In this document: positions 1-36,899 of the stretch, one piece after another
Layout: each line of letters opens with the position of its first letter
Position numbering within the stretch: position 1 is the first letter of the stretch
DNA from: Fasciola hepatica
Lineage: Eukaryota > Platyhelminthes > Trematoda > Plagiorchiida > Fasciolidae
Assembly: GCA_948099385.1 (NCBI GenBank)
Contig: CANUEZ040000140.1
Location: forward strand, 3,906,001 to 3,970,000
Direction: 5' to 3'
Length of the DNA stretch: 64,000 nucleotides
Position numbers and translations under genes: made by a program
Notes under the pieces: model-generated
Seen by the model: only the letters and a program-made list of their open reading frames with translations
Databases searched by the model: none
Told to the model about the DNA's origin: nothing

Positions 1-273
1 CATTTTGTCGCGGGGGATAGCCGCGTAAAAGTAAGTTCGTGTATTCTGTGCGTTGGCTATTAGGCTGTTCATTTCCTCGCCCACCCTTGTAGGTGAGCTC
101 CCTGTCCGCCAAATATACTCATTTATTCTCGTTCCAAGTATGACATGGTGAGAAAGGAAGTGTTCATCGGGGCTCGCCCTGCTGTTTAACGCTGTATGAT
201 GATGATGTTGATTCATAGATATATTAGAAAATAGATTTGTATCCTTTGTTTGTTGTTTTGGCTTTTCTATCAG

Positions 274-25598
<25,325 letters not shown>

Positions 25599-27060
25599 GC
25601 CGAAACCCACGCCAGCACTATGTGGTTGTCAATGCTTTCTGCGTTTATGGGTTCTCTTCAGATCCTCAACCAAAGACGATGCATGATTTCACCAACCTTG
25701 CTCTCCCTTGATCATCCATTCCTCTGTATTTCATCTTTTTTCCACGCCTTACTCATTCTTATCATTCCGTGGCTATTTCGACGTTTTTTGTTTTGTTCAC
25801 CGAAACCGACAAACAGATACATAGAGATGGTCCGCTCATCCATCATGACTTTTCGCCTTGTTTCCATTCAGCATCTACTTCAGTTTTTGTGGTTTATGAT
25901 TTCTACATCCCGTAAAGTTGTAAATTATTTTATCCCTGAAAGACATTCGTTTTATTCCTCTGTCATTTTATGTTTTAGTTTCTCTTTTTCTCTCTTTGGC
26001 TGGGATGGGCATGCAAGGGTTGGGGTTAAAACTGATCAGAGAAGACAAGAACACCAAGAAATAAGATGGACAGTGTACGATCTCTCCGCGCTTAATTGAT
26101 CATTTTTGGCATTTTAATTAGCGAATCTCAGTATTGGTCATCAACGTCTCAAGCGGACAGTCCGGAGCGTTTTTTCGCCCGGCGTCAAAATCCAACTACT
26201 TCTATCGTTTTCAGTAGCATACATAGAAATTCGACCCGTCAGGGGCGGTTACACTTCCGTTGAACACACTGTGCAGCCTGTAAAATAAACAGAGACCTAT
26301 ACTGTTCGTACTGTTGAGAAACTGCACTTCTCAACGCTTGTATAGAAGATTTAAAAATTTACTAATTCAGTTACTGATTGTCTGTCCAGCATTTATTTCA
26401 AATCAAGGCAGTCCATGTAATGCCGTCTACCTCACGTTACGCAATCCGCGGTGACCAGGCATTTGATTCCGTTTTTCATTCACATTCTATTCCAGCCTTG
26501 GTCCGTCTATCTGTGGCGCCGTTTCCAGTAATTGGCACACCGAATTTACTTCTCGCATGTGGTCTAACCACAACTAAAATAACTATCGAGGTAGGAGTGG
26601 TGCGGTAATGAGCATTTGGTCCATCGTTGTAACGTGATACGAGCATTGGTTCGCCGCCTACGATCAGGTATCACTTGTAATATCCAGGAAGCTGACTTTA
26701 CCCAAGGGTTATGTTGTGCAACCGTCTACTGACTCTAATGAGCAAACTCTTTTCGCTTCAAACCATCTCATTTCATCAACAGGAAACAAACAGTTATTAT
26801 GGGATGCAAGACTCATTGCCGCTAATTAGTTTAAACTGGCACCAGTTAACGTCTCTTCCTCGGTAAAACATCACAAGAGCACGATTCACGTTGGGAAAGT
26901 TTTTTTAGGGCACTGCATTTAGTAAGGCGTCTGACCAAGCAAAGATAAATTCGAACACCGCGTAACGTCAGTCACATTCCACGGGCATCTGCTGACCGAA
27001 AAGGGGCTGATGGCTGGTCCCGAAGAGGGCGGGGCAACTTCGAATATGCCCGTCCCTTAA
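25599..27060. other. SIDT 3' UTR and intergenic DNA
   Basis: From the SIDT stop to the gypsy-1 remnant I see only the candidate poly(A) signal at 26284. No further gene, RNA or clear repeat is supported here. Confidence 0.5.
26284..26289 (+). promoter_or_regulatory. Candidate poly(A) signal of the SIDT gene
   Basis: AATAAA hexamer about 690 bp downstream of the SIDT stop. It is the first canonical hexamer I found on the + strand after the stop codon. Use in vivo is inferred. Confidence 0.4.
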
Positions 27061-27075
27061 GATTCGAAAAGAGTT

Positions 27076-27620
27076 GTGCACCTAAATGGGATGGTAAGCT
27101 ACTTGGGTAGGTTTTTGACTCTTCCTGCTGATCCAATGCAGCCCATACGGAAACTCACCCACAAGTGGACAATAGCGCTGGTGTGCGTTTGGAAAGATGG
27201 TCGTGAGCACAGCACCAATATTGACTTATTATCGCCAAGAGTTCCCTTTAATTTCCCGGTGTGACAGCAGTCGGTTTGGTTCGGGGGCAGTACTTGTGGA
27301 AGGTGTCAGACCGATTGATTGTCGAAGTCGCAGACTATCCCCGGCCGAGAGGAACTACGCTCAGATAGAGAAGGAAGTGCTCGGCGTGGTTTTTGCCTTT
27401 GAACGTCCTATTAACTACACGTTTGGGCGGGAGACGGTAGTTCAAGCTAGTCACAAAGCACTCTAAACCATCGCTGCAAAGCCGCTAAGTGATGTTACAA
27501 AGCGTCCACAACGGATGGTAATCAGACTCCAGAAGTACGAATATGAGGTGGTCCGTCTTCCCGGAACTTAGATGGTTATCGCGGATAGGTTATCTCAGGC
27601 GTGTGCGCGAATGACATTAG
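27076..27620 (+). pseudogene. Gypsy RT connection and RNase H (broken)
   Basis: 'GMVSYLGRFLTLPADPMQPI' and 'RKLTHKW' are the gypsy RT C-terminus. After a frame change come RNase H blocks 'CDSSRFGSGAVLVE' (first Asp), 'SRRLSPAERNYAQIEKEVLG' (Glu) and 'FGRETVVQASHKAL', where the usual 'TDHKAL' Asp is replaced by Ser. The RNase H tail 'RLQKYEYEVVRLPGT' follows. Frameshifts, in-frame stops and the lost Asp make it inactive. Confidence 0.85.
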
Positions 27621-27639
27621 TGAGCCGCTGGAGCTAGAA

Positions 27640-27925
27640 CATGTGTCGATGATCGAAAGTAGCGCAATAGACGATGGAGATCTCATCGAAAAGCGATTGC
27701 TGGCAACATTGTCCTCCAAGAACTCATAGATTTCGTTTCCAACGCATGGTCCCGCGAAAGGGAAGATTTGCCAGCGCAGCTAGCTTTATTGTGCAAACAG
27801 CGAGGATTAATCTCTGTTGATGACGGACTAATATTCAAAGAAGACTGATTATTTATTCCGGAACAACTCCGAAGTGAGTTATTGAAGGGGCTATATTTGT
27901 CTGTTCTGTTCGGACAATCATTAAC
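27640..27925 (+). pseudogene. Gypsy integrase, N-terminal part
   Basis: The frame 'LQELIDFVSNAWSRERE', then 'CKQRGLISVDDGLIFKED', 'FIPEQLRSELLKGLY' matches the linker and N-terminal zone before the HHCC finger of gypsy integrase. It is cut at about 27925 by the LINE-A insertion; an internal TGA precedes the break. Confidence 0.7.
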
Positions 27926-29080
27926 CATGCCCTGGGTGCGGTGGCTTTGGTTTCAGTCATTTTGCGGCGATCTCAAAAGGAAATAATGAACGAGAAAAGA
28001 GTATGAAAGGAGTAAGAGGACAACCACATTATTGGATTTAAGTCGATGAGGAAAGTTTGTGGATGCAAGAGCGCTGCTGGTTGCGGCATCTAGCCATATC
28101 CCCCAACGTATCTAACCATTGAGCGGGAGGGTCTCTTGGACCCTACCAGGAAGTCTAACACGTCCTACATGGCCAAGTCCACTAGTCGGTTTTTCATACC
28201 TTTCTTCCATGTGATGGACTGACCGCCCTTATTCATCTTCCAACTGGTACCCTCCTCAGCAAACATAACACGCCAAGGAATCCTATCAGAGGACATGAGC
28301 AACACATACCCCAATCACCTTAGCCTGGTGAGCTAATGACTTGATCCTTGAACCTAAGACTCCGCCGAACCTCAGTATTACTCACACGGTGTTCCCACCA
28401 GATTCGAGCAATACCGCGAAGACATCGGTGTTCAAATACCGACAACCTTCGTATGCCCTCCACCCATAGTGGCCATGTCTCCGAACTTTACAGAGGCACA
28501 GGCCTGACTACTGTAGCGTACACTCGGCCTTTGATAGGTAAACCGAAGTCATGTCGACACCACAGATGACTCAGGTTGGCAAATGCCAAACGAGCCTTCT
28601 GTGTACGCAGAGACATCTCATCCGATATCTCTAAGTGAAATGCAGCTTCTTAGATAACAGAACTTGTCTCCCCAGACACTGACAGGTTTGGTGTTGAACC
28701 AGTCCAGTCCTACAACAGCATCTTGCACTTTGAAGGTGCGAAATGCATACCGAATGTTGCTACGTTAAAAAGAAAAGGAAAGAAGGGACAACCCTGACAT
28801 CCATCACTTCTCGTGGTGAACTCGGGTGAAAGATCACTGTAAGCCCAAACTCGGCTTCGGCTATTGATGTGAAGGGATTTTAAGATAGAAGTAAATTTTT
28901 CTGGTACACCATTCAGTAAGAGGTAGCGCTAGAGAATCGCTCGGTCAACAGTCGAAGGCCGCTTTGAGATCAAGGGAAACGGAGAAAGTGGGCCTACAGA
29001 AGGTGTGTTTATGTTCTAAAATTTGTCGAAGAGTGAAGATGTGATCAATACAACCTCGGCCAAGGCCAAACCGGCTTGAA

Positions 29081-29524
29081 TCAAGCGCGAGCGTTAGAAA
29101 AACGGTGGAGAATAATACCAGCAAGCAGTTTGGATGCGATGCTAACCAGACTTATTCTTCTGTGGCTTTTACAGGAGGACCTGTCGCCTTTCTTATAAAT
29201 CGGTACGATCACCAATTCACACCAACTCTGTGGAACTTGTCCCTTCTCCCATATCAAACCGAGGAGTTTTGTCAACTCCAGTAAAAGTGCTGGGCCACAG
29301 TCTTTGAAAATAGACGGAGGCAACCCATCCGGTCCGGCAGCCTTATGTCGTTTAAGATAGCTTATCTCACGAAGAACGTTCGTTTCTGACGGAGAATTGG
29401 TATCTACAACAAGAGCGGTACCCATTTCGCTAGTGAACAAACCTGACGAGGATAGAGACCAATTAAACTGCACCTCGAAATGCTCCGTCCAGCAAATAAG
29501 ACGAGGCTCCTGAGTTTGGATCAA
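29081..29524 (-). pseudogene. LINE-A reverse transcriptase N-terminal block
   Basis: 147 codons with 'LREISYLKRHKAAGPDGLPP', the RT entry motif, then 'WCELVIVPIYKKGDRSSCKS' and 'RRISLVSIASKLLAGIILHR' (motif 2/2a; the usual NYRPISL Asn-Tyr-Arg is partly changed). Broken downstream of 'RFSNARA' before the palm. Confidence 0.8.
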
Positions 29525-30267
29525 TGAGCCGTTCGCCTCGTTTATCAGTTCACTAGCTCCTGGTTACGCGGACCAATTTGTCAAATCAGACGAAAAAAGT
29601 TATGCCTGTTGCCAATCGTCGCATCTTTTTCCATCTCTCTACACTTTACAATCCACCGCTGCTCACGGTCGTGTCTCAGGATCCAAATCTGTTTAAGGCA
29701 TCTCCGTGCTTCATGGTATCTAGACTCATAAGGAAACAATCTGCGTGCATCTAACAGTGCAGTTGAGGATGCAGATATCCATCGTTTCTGTGTGTGTCTA
29801 GCTGTTGAACCTTGGCCAGCATTAGCGGTCGCACGTAGAGCCTGTTCGATCTCTGTCCATGGCTCTTCTGGATCCTTGGACCTTGGCTGCATCGAGAACC
29901 TGGTGGATTTTTCTGTTCAGAAAGCAGATTGTTGGTTATCGTCCAGTAACAGCTGCGGAGGAAGGTTCTCTTTGGTGTTTTTTCGGACACCAACGAGGCG
30001 CAAGCTGAAGCGCGCACGGACAAGAGCGTGGTTAGCGTCTACAGACGTGGACCAAAATGATCGGCGGTCTTGCATCGATCGGCGCCAGCTGTAACCGACA
30101 GAAGTATGGTCGATCTGAGTCCAACTTTGTGAAGGCGCAAGTGGACGCCAGGTTAGCCTGTGTCGCTTTCTATGTGGGAAATTTGGGCTCGCTAGGAATA
30201 GTCCATGGTCGGAACATAGTTGAATGAGTCGATCACCGTTATTAGTTCGATCGGCTGGAGCGCAATA

Positions 30268-30675
30268 TCAGCCTCCCACGTTCCTCTCCGTCTCGTCTAG
30301 GCTTCCTACTTGAGAACCGAAATCACCAGCAAAAACCATGATGTCCGTAGAGCGCAAGCTGCGGAGCAGTTGAGACAAACCCTGGTAGAAGTCGTCTTTA
30401 TCCTCAGGAGAGCTATAGTCAGTTGGGGCATACATAGAAACGACAAACGGGGATCGGCGCTTCAGTCTGGTGCTGCTGACATGCACAGAACCACTCAACC
30501 GAAGCACACACAGGCGACTGCTGACCGGGATCCAGTCGAGCAGTGCATGCCCATCCTTCCCGCTCAGAGCGATGCCAACGCTAGCCTGACCACGAGCTCT
30601 AGACACCGAATCATCCGACACGCGAAGAGTGAAACGCGAAGCCGAGCTTGTGTCCGGAGAGCGAAATGTTAGCAT
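30268..30675 (-). pseudogene. LINE-A AP-like endonuclease
   Basis: 135 codons. 'MLTFRSPDTSS...SRFTLRVS' is followed by 'GIALSGKDGHALLDWIPVSS', then 'VVSMYAPTDYSSPEDKDDFY' and 'DIMVFAGDFGSQVG' (GDFNAxxG motif with Asn changed to Gly). It matches the EEP endonuclease of non-LTR elements; the Asn change suggests loss of activity. Confidence 0.8.
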
Positions 30676-31389
30676 TGAAGTTGGGTGTTCTATGAGTGTT
30701 TCGGAGACACAACACCTATTTATTTTAAAGGTTTCAAGAGTTCTAGCTAGGATAGCCTGTTGCCCCGTTTGGCAAAGTGTGTGGACGTTGAAAGCAGCTA
30801 AGTAAAGAGAATGCTTAGGTCGGAGACAGGATTGTCTTTTCTCCCCTGTCTCTTATTTGCTACCTTCTCTGAGAGCTACAAGTTCTCGGTCACGACTCAT
30901 TGTGGATGCTCGTGCGTATTTAAGACTGGGATGTAAAGGAAGAAGCTCAGAGAGATAAGGAATGCTTCCCGAAGGACCGCTGGAGAATCCTGGGCACGTC
31001 ATACTTCAGGTTTGTCCACACCGCTGAAGGGTTTTTTTTGGAACCCTAACCAGAGCCTTGGCTCATAAGTCTGACCCACAAGGCACTGAGGCGTTAACCC
31101 AGTACGGGAACGTGACCGATAAACCCCTGAAGGCATTTTTTCTGGTCTATCATATGAAATTTGATTACTGCATGCTTTTTGTCTTGTCTTCACTGGTGTT
31201 TCGTAATCGATCCGCTTTTCGGAATCAGTCCTTAGCCCAATGGAGCAAGCGAAACGTGGACGGGGCAGCTTCATTTGGTCTGGGGCTGCCCAGATTAGGC
31301 GGGCGATAGCTGCCCAATAAAGTGTGATGACTTCTTCCACCGTCGACAGAAACACCAGACACTCCACTACTATATCTATCTAGTGGAGG

Positions 31390-32373
31390 TTTGCACTTAT
31401 TTATTTGTCACAGCGGTGCCCACGGTACCATTCTCAGAGCAAAGGAATTTTTCTACTGGCGTGATATCAGCAGTTAGACGAAAGACTGCGCTATGCCGAA
31501 CTCATGAGAACAGGCAAAGGAAAGAAACGATGTTACTTCGATCATCACCTACCCGCGCCTGACAGATTTCGGTCACAGACATTTTCGAGCTTGCGGAGAA
31601 AACTTTCTGATTCTGATTGGTTGTTAGAGTAATTTTTTCGAAAGTGATCTGCTTCATGCCACGAGCACGTTGAAAGTGGTCAACCAATTACGCACTCATT
31701 TCTCCGTACTCGGAATCCCGGAGACGCTGTTTTCTGACAATGGGTCCGAGTTCTCGAGTGTGGAATTCTGACAGTTCAGTTAGAGGTGGAAGTTGGAACA
31801 TCGGACCAACAGTCCATACCGTAATCAGTCCAATGGCAAGGTCGAGTTCGCGGTGAAATCAGCGAAAAGAATATCAACCTTAGTAAACGAATCCGGTACT
31901 GGCCCCTATTTTATGCCTCTAGAAGGAATAAAGATCCCGATCACCATTGTGGAATACAGTCCGGGGCGGAGACTGTTCGGAAGGAGGACTCGAATCTTGC
32001 TGCAAGTAGTGGTTGGTGTTCTGGAGCCCAAAGCTCAACTTCTCAGCGAAGTACGACGCCGTTCAAAACGATCGTAGAGCGCAGGACCTCACTGAATTGA
32101 AGAAAGAGAAAGGCATATGGGATTCAGGATGTGCCAAAAAGGCCTCATGGATGGAGAGAAGGGGCAGTCCTAAGTTACTTGGGAAGCTGGCTGTACGACG
32201 TCGAGTTGGATAACACGGTCAAACAACGAAAAGGAAGGACGAGAAGCGGTCGCATTTATCAAAGAAGACAGGATGTGAGGGTACTAGCAGACATGAACAA
32301 AGAAGTCCTGATTTTGTGGTCAGACAACACGCGTTCGCTCGTCCAGAATCGGGAGCACAGTTTGGCCGGGTGA
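31390..32373 (+). pseudogene. Gypsy integrase core and C-terminus (broken)
   Basis: Frames shift, but the order is clear: 'FYWRDISS'-like zone (31450), 'ETMLLRSSPTRA' then 'VTDIFELAEK' with the first catalytic Asp (31580), 'VVNQLRTHFSVLGIPETLFS' followed by DNG with the second Asp (about 31735), and 'TNSPYRNQSNGKVEFAVKSA' with the Glu (31850). The C-terminal chromatin-binding part runs to 32373. The catalytic triad is visible but the reading frame is broken. Confidence 0.85.
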
Positions 32374-32708
32374 AGCAGATCGAAGATTAGACAGACAGAC
32401 AGTACTTCATCCCTGGTCCAGAATCGAGGATAAGATAAGGGCCGTCGAGTCTGAGCAATGGATCAATCAGTGACCAACAGTTTTTTGAACCAACCGGATC
32501 CGAATCAGCCAACCAGGTTGCAGTCAGACCAGCCAGCCAAAAGAGTAGCCTATCAATGACAGTTGGACCAATAAGTTTACCGGCAAGGATTTGGTTATGG
32601 TTACTGCATATCTTATATAAGTGATCTATTTTGTACCAATAAAACGAAATGTTTCGAAGGCGGGAATGTTCTCATGATAGTGTTACTGGGACGGATCGGA
32701 ACTTCACA
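32371..32708 (+). repeat. Candidate 3' LTR of gypsy-1
   Basis: Begins TG ('tgaagcagatcg') directly after the pol end and ends CA ('aacttcaca'). It contains a TATA box 'cttatataag' near 32610 and 'accaataaaac' near 32640, in the U3-R order expected of an LTR. No 5' copy is in the window, so boundaries are inferred. Confidence 0.45.
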
Positions 32709-32879
32709 ATTTGAGGTTTGTGTCGTTCATCTATCCATTGACTGATTATTGCTTAATGGAACCTTATACCCAGACAGTCTCGGTTTTCGTCACTTTTGAT
32801 CCGGAACTTTAAGCTTAAATCATTTGTTCGATTAACGACGGAAAAGCAGTCACAAATTCCGTGCGTGTAAGTAACAGTT

Positions 32880-33640
32880 CTCGGTGCGCTCCAGTTATGC
32901 TAGTCCGCCGGTACTTCGTGGCGACCCACTAAGCAGAGTTCCAGACCAGCAGTGGCCTTTTAAACGTAAAAGGCATTGCTGCTGGTGGGCAGAAAGTACC
33001 TGGTACGCATACCTAATGAGCGGCAACAACCGCCAAACTGGTCGTGTAGTTCAGGGGGGATTTTGTTCTATCATTCAGATACCGTGCCATACTATACATT
33101 TCGCAAGGGGCATCTTTTCGAGTACTCTGCCTTGTACACAATGGCCTTGAAATGGGTGTCATCCCTCAATCAGAAGGCGACATCAGCACAGCGCAAGCCC
33201 AAACACTATGCACTGACAATGACACGCCCATCCCGACATTTGGTCAGCGTTCGCTGATGTTAAATTTCGGTTTAAAGGGTAACTTTCGCTGGGTATTCAG
33301 CACAGCCGACGTCCGTTACTTCATTCTAGGCACTGAATTACTTCTACGCTTTGACCCGTTGGTTGATGCACGGCGCTATAGAGTAGTTGATCGTCAAATC
33401 TCTCTCGCAGTCACTGGTTATAGTTCTCGAATAAATCCCATCACACCCCTGTGCTTTCAGCCAAAGTCACAACAACCCTATGGTGAATTCGTTTCCGCTT
33501 ACCGGGCCATGTCTCGGCAGTCCGGACCCATACCACCAGTGGCCACCAATGCTGCTCACCATAGTGACACGAAGGGATCCTCGGTGTTCGAAAGCCTATG
33601 TCGGTTAGGACTGGACAGGCTCCCTGTTTCAGCAGCCTAA
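32880..33640 (+). pseudogene. Gypsy-2 gag/aspartic protease fragment
   Basis: Frame-broken start ('QLPPNWSCSSGGILF'), then a decayed protease active site: 'HNGLEMGVIP' where retropepsins have 'VDTGAEVSVIP'. The protease then continues intact: 'TPIPTFGQRSLMLNFGLKG', 'FSTADVRYFILGTELLLRFD', 'LVDARRYRVVD'. This matches the flatworm gypsy protease pattern ('ILGADFL.HF.LLVD'). The catalytic Asp-Thr pair is lost. Confidence 0.75.
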
Positions 33641-33654
33641 TTTAAAAACAGGCT

Positions 33655-34030
33655 AGAGCTACACAATACGCTGTTCAGCACCGTTTCTCAGCAGGTTTTA
33701 GCCAAAAATCGCAATTGTTTAGCCACGACCCACAATTCTGTAGTCATAACTCACAGTCTTTTAGCCAAGCTACCGCAAGCATGTCAGACCAAGTGTCGGA
33801 ATATTATGACGTCAGAAAATATGGAAACCGTTTATTTATACACAGATTGGTATTGCAAAGTCGGTTGAGCAAATGAGAAAGTGTGACTGTCGCGCGCTGC
33901 GTAGTTGATCATGATAACGTTGTCAGTGTTGCATAGCAGATTCATTCGAGAAGGTTTAAATGACGCGCCCGTGTCGTCAAACCATTTGGCACAGCCAGTA
34001 TAACTATTGTATTCTTATTGAACCATTTTA
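33655..34030 (+). repeat. Dispersed repeat E, uninterrupted copy
   Basis: Matches 37.6-37.88 plus 39.68-39.78 kb, e.g. 'gtttagccacgacccaca' against 'gtttagtcacgacccaca', and 'cgtcaaaccatttggcaca' against 'cgtcaaactgtttggcaca'. Because it is continuous here it shows the empty site of the PLE at 37.9 kb. Follows gypsy-2 protease; function unknown. Confidence 0.7.
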
Positions 34031-34253
34031 AGGTACTGAAAACTACAAACGAATTAAAGTAGTAAAAGCTCCCTTACCTTTGAATTTACCGAAGTCCTGT
34101 TCCAATAAGCTTAAAAAGGATTGTGCAACGGGGAATACGAACTTCGTGATCGGTATTTAATTGTGCGTCCCTAGTCTTCCGGTGAATGGGTGGTTTGTCA
34201 AAGATGAAAACCACTGGAACACCCGGTTGCTCGATAGAAATAGACGCCTAACA

Positions 34254-34457
34254 TCATGAAAGAAACTCACTGAAAGTATGCCATATAACCTTTTTATGAC
34301 ATTCGTACTTCAGCGTAACGGCGACCGATGAACATATTATTATGCTCACCTTAGGTACTCTACTTGATGGTAGACTTCGGACAAATTTGCTGCCTACCTT
34401 TGAGCGCCCATTACTGAGGGAGCAGCGAATGTTGTAATTGGTTTCATCGGTATACAA
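34254..34457 (-). pseudogene. DDE-superfamily (IS630/Tc1-like) transposase fragment
   Basis: 'YTDETNYNIRCSLSNGRSKV' and 'SLPSSRVPKVSIIICSS' match the middle of a DDE_3-type transposase (second Asp block D-E-x-x-F/Y-x-x, then GR..G and the following strand). Only this segment is convincing; the helix-turn-helix and final acidic residue were not found nearby. Confidence 0.5.
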
Positions 34458-34459
34458 CC

Positions 34460-35570
34460 TCAGGGTTGCAGTAACATGGTCGCAGCCAATAGGTTTCTTC
34501 TGTTTGTTTGGACTTGATTGTGTCAGAGTTTCATTATACTGGATGAATCGTCAGCTTCCGTATGCTGTATGTGGGAGGGCTTTCTCCAGTATTTCCTTCA
34601 ACTGCCTCAATGAGCTCATTGGGTCTTCGTTTACCAAACCACACAAATGCCTGATGAACTGTTACTTAAGCCGATAATTCGCAAATCAGAACAAAAATGG
34701 TGCCGAGCAACGGTTTATCGGCAATTCAACAAAAAAAACGTGACGCCCAACACATGTGACCTCAGTACGATATATGAACGAAAGTGATTGACCAATGGAG
34801 AACCAATCAAAGCGCCAGAGCTGGGCGATATTGATCTATCGATTAAATGTCGGCTGAACAAAAGAGTCATCGCAAACTCGGTTATACGAAAGCAAAGTTT
34901 GATAGCTGGTTATTCGAATGCCTCTGTAAGTGAGGAGCCACACATAGGTGCGTTTCTGTGGCCAAATGTTTAACCTTTGAATCGAAGCACTTGTTCGTGT
35001 CTCACGCTTGCACTTTAAAGCTGGTTCGGGAATTAGTTTCAGGATTTTCACTATGCTGTTGTGGAAGTTTAAATGAGTCTAGCAATATATCAAGTGGTAG
35101 CTCTTGATTATCAGAGTGAAGGTTAGTTTCGGATGTATATCGATGCCGTAGATGGTTTACATGCCTTTATGCCATTATGATGCTTGATGCTTGCTTACAC
35201 ACTTACTGAGCTCGCGTTCATCGAGTTTTCTTTCTGGCTGGGAAGATCATGCACGTGCGATCCCCCACGGAAGACACAACATCCAGCATACTCCAATCCT
35301 ATGTGTGTACCTTAAAAAAGTGTGTATTCATTACTTACTTTCGAACGGCCGTACAGCCGACGGGTGCCGTACCAATGGATACAAAAAAAAACAAGAAAAA
35401 CCGTGAAACATAGATATACCTACAATACTCGATTTCTTGTGATAAGTTTGGCTTTTCTTAAATCCCCCATTTCCCAGCCACTTGAAGTACTCTGAGATCT
35501 GCTTGTACAGCGTTTACAGTCATTCGATTTCGAAGTTTTTGAACGAGTGAAATTTCATTCATTAGTTCAC
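34460..35570. other. Unassigned intergenic DNA
   Basis: Short frames only. The part at 34.46-34.66 kb on the - strand may be the decayed upstream half of the transposase ('EETYWL' just before 'YTDET' in another frame). Nothing else is recognised. Confidence 0.4.
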
Positions 35571-35575
35571 GAGCA

Positions 35576-35943
35576 TGTAGTGACCTCGATCGTTTTGAGA
35601 AAATGACTGTTTCCTGGACACCATTTTGGATCTATTCTCTCTACGATCTTTTCTGACGTTTGACATCGACCTCATAGTGTTGTCCGATTGCGTACGTTTT
35701 ACTGGACTGACTTTTCCGAGGTTTCCGTCGACCTCGTTTTAAATCACTTTCACTTTCGGTCGTTCGCCGATTGTACACGCTCGCGGTTCGCTTTCTGCAC
35801 AGCCGTTGCGTTTCGTTTCGTTTTCCGTTCAGTGTATTTCTCGTATCGGTACTGTTTCGGTGCCACGATATACAGAATACACCTTGCATCTATAAACCGA
35901 CTTGCGTCTTCTCTATTCGTCCGACAGAGGGGATATCGTTGGT
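35576..35943 (+). repeat. Gypsy-3 5' LTR
   Basis: Aligned with 41098-41440: 'gaaaatgactgtttcctgga' against 'gaaaatgaatatttttagga', 'actggactgac' against 'attgaactgac', 'gattgtacacgc' against 'gagtgtacacga', and 'agaatacaccttgcat' against 'agaatacacttctgct'. The start TG is clear; the end is approximate. Confidence 0.65.
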
Positions 35944-36179
35944 ATTTCTCTGCTAGACCCAATAGGAGACACGTTCACCAGCCGCTCTCGAACGTCTTCT
36001 ATAAGGATCAGCAGTCCATGCGTGATTTTATTTTACTATCAAACAATCAGGCCTGTCGATGTAATTCCGGCAACCAGTTACAATTACCTGATCGACTGAT
36101 AGCCGGAGTTAATTGTGTTGAATTACAGAGACAGTCACTCCTAACTTCGAATTTCATGGTTTAGTCTGCTAAACTCTTG

Positions 36180-36896
36180 TGCGAACTATTTCAGGATATA
36201 AAGCCAACTCTTCACCAGAAGTCGACTCTGAGAACCAAACTATACGAGAAATTGGTCTCCACCTTACCAAAGAGATGAGGGACGATGGAATAATTGCAAT
36301 TCTTGTGATGCCAAACATTCATGTTTGACTTGTCTCTTCCGCAATGTTACATGTTACAAACGCCGTAAAGTTGATCATGTTCAGTTTGTTTTACTAAGTG
36401 TCAGAGTTTGTATAACTGACGTTTCCAGTAATCAACCTCGGTTTTCTTCTAATCTTCAACCTCTCTATCTTTGGCTACTTACATTTCGAGTCTATCGTGT
36501 CATACTACTCGCACCTACGTTGGTAATCATTCGATCACTCATTCGTTCATACTTGATACCGGAAGTGTAGAATCGCTCATTTCTAATTCTGCAATTCACC
36601 TTCTTCAATCTCGTGTAAATATTGAGCCGAATAACATTTACGTGGAACTGATTACTGGTCATGATTTGCATCTATTAGGAGCATTTGAACTATCACCTAC
36701 TGATACGAACTCCACTACCTATCAAAGATTGTTTCTTGTCATTGAATCCCGGTACTCTGTTGTTAAGTTTAATTGCATGAAACAACTTCACATTTCTCTG
36801 TTGTTCTTTTCTAATCGTAACGCTGATACCGTTCCACAAGTGGACTACTTTTCTCGTCGTGCCATTATGGAGGAAATTTTTCTGATTGTCTGTTAA
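36180..36896 (+). pseudogene. Gypsy-3 gag zinc finger and retropepsin
   Basis: 'CNSCDAKHSCLTCLFRNVTC' followed by 'YKRRKVDHVQ' is the double CCHC-like knuckle of K02A2.6-type gypsy elements, with one Cys changed to Arg (CYKR). After a frame change, 'HSFILDTGSVESLISNSAIH' carries an intact retropepsin DTGS active site, then 'LLGAFELS' and 'LFLVIESRYSVV'. The protease segment from 36471 to 36896 is an open frame of 141 codons. RT is missing. Confidence 0.8.
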
Positions 36897-36899
36897 CCA

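Larger units (their letters stand above)
27925..31370 (-). mobile_element. LINE-A copy 4, nearly full length (minus strand)
   Basis: On the - strand from about 31370: a 5' region shared with 9.66-10.2 kb, endonuclease (30675-30268: 'VFAGDFGSQVG'), linker, RT (29524-29081: 'KRHKAAGPDGLPPSIFKDCG', 'VIVPIYKKGDRSSCKSHRRI'), the C-terminal domain (28.57-28.35 kb) and a 3' tail ending near 27925. At about 3.45 kb it is the most complete LINE-A copy here. Frameshifts interrupt all parts. It lies inside the gypsy-1 integrase, so it inserted after gypsy-1. Confidence 0.85.
27070..32708 (+). mobile_element. Gypsy-1: Ty3/gypsy pol remnant, split by LINE-A
   Basis: Reads RT connection, RNase H and the N-terminal integrase zone up to about 27925, then resumes with the integrase catalytic core at about 31390 and runs to about 32370. 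In between is a LINE-A copy on the - strand. A candidate 3' LTR follows. No 5' half (gag, protease, RT fingers/palm) or 5' LTR was found, so the element is 5'-truncated. Confidence 0.85.

Noticed and set aside
30310..30672. 120-codon plus-strand ORF
   Set aside because: Shadow of the LINE-A endonuclease on the opposite strand.
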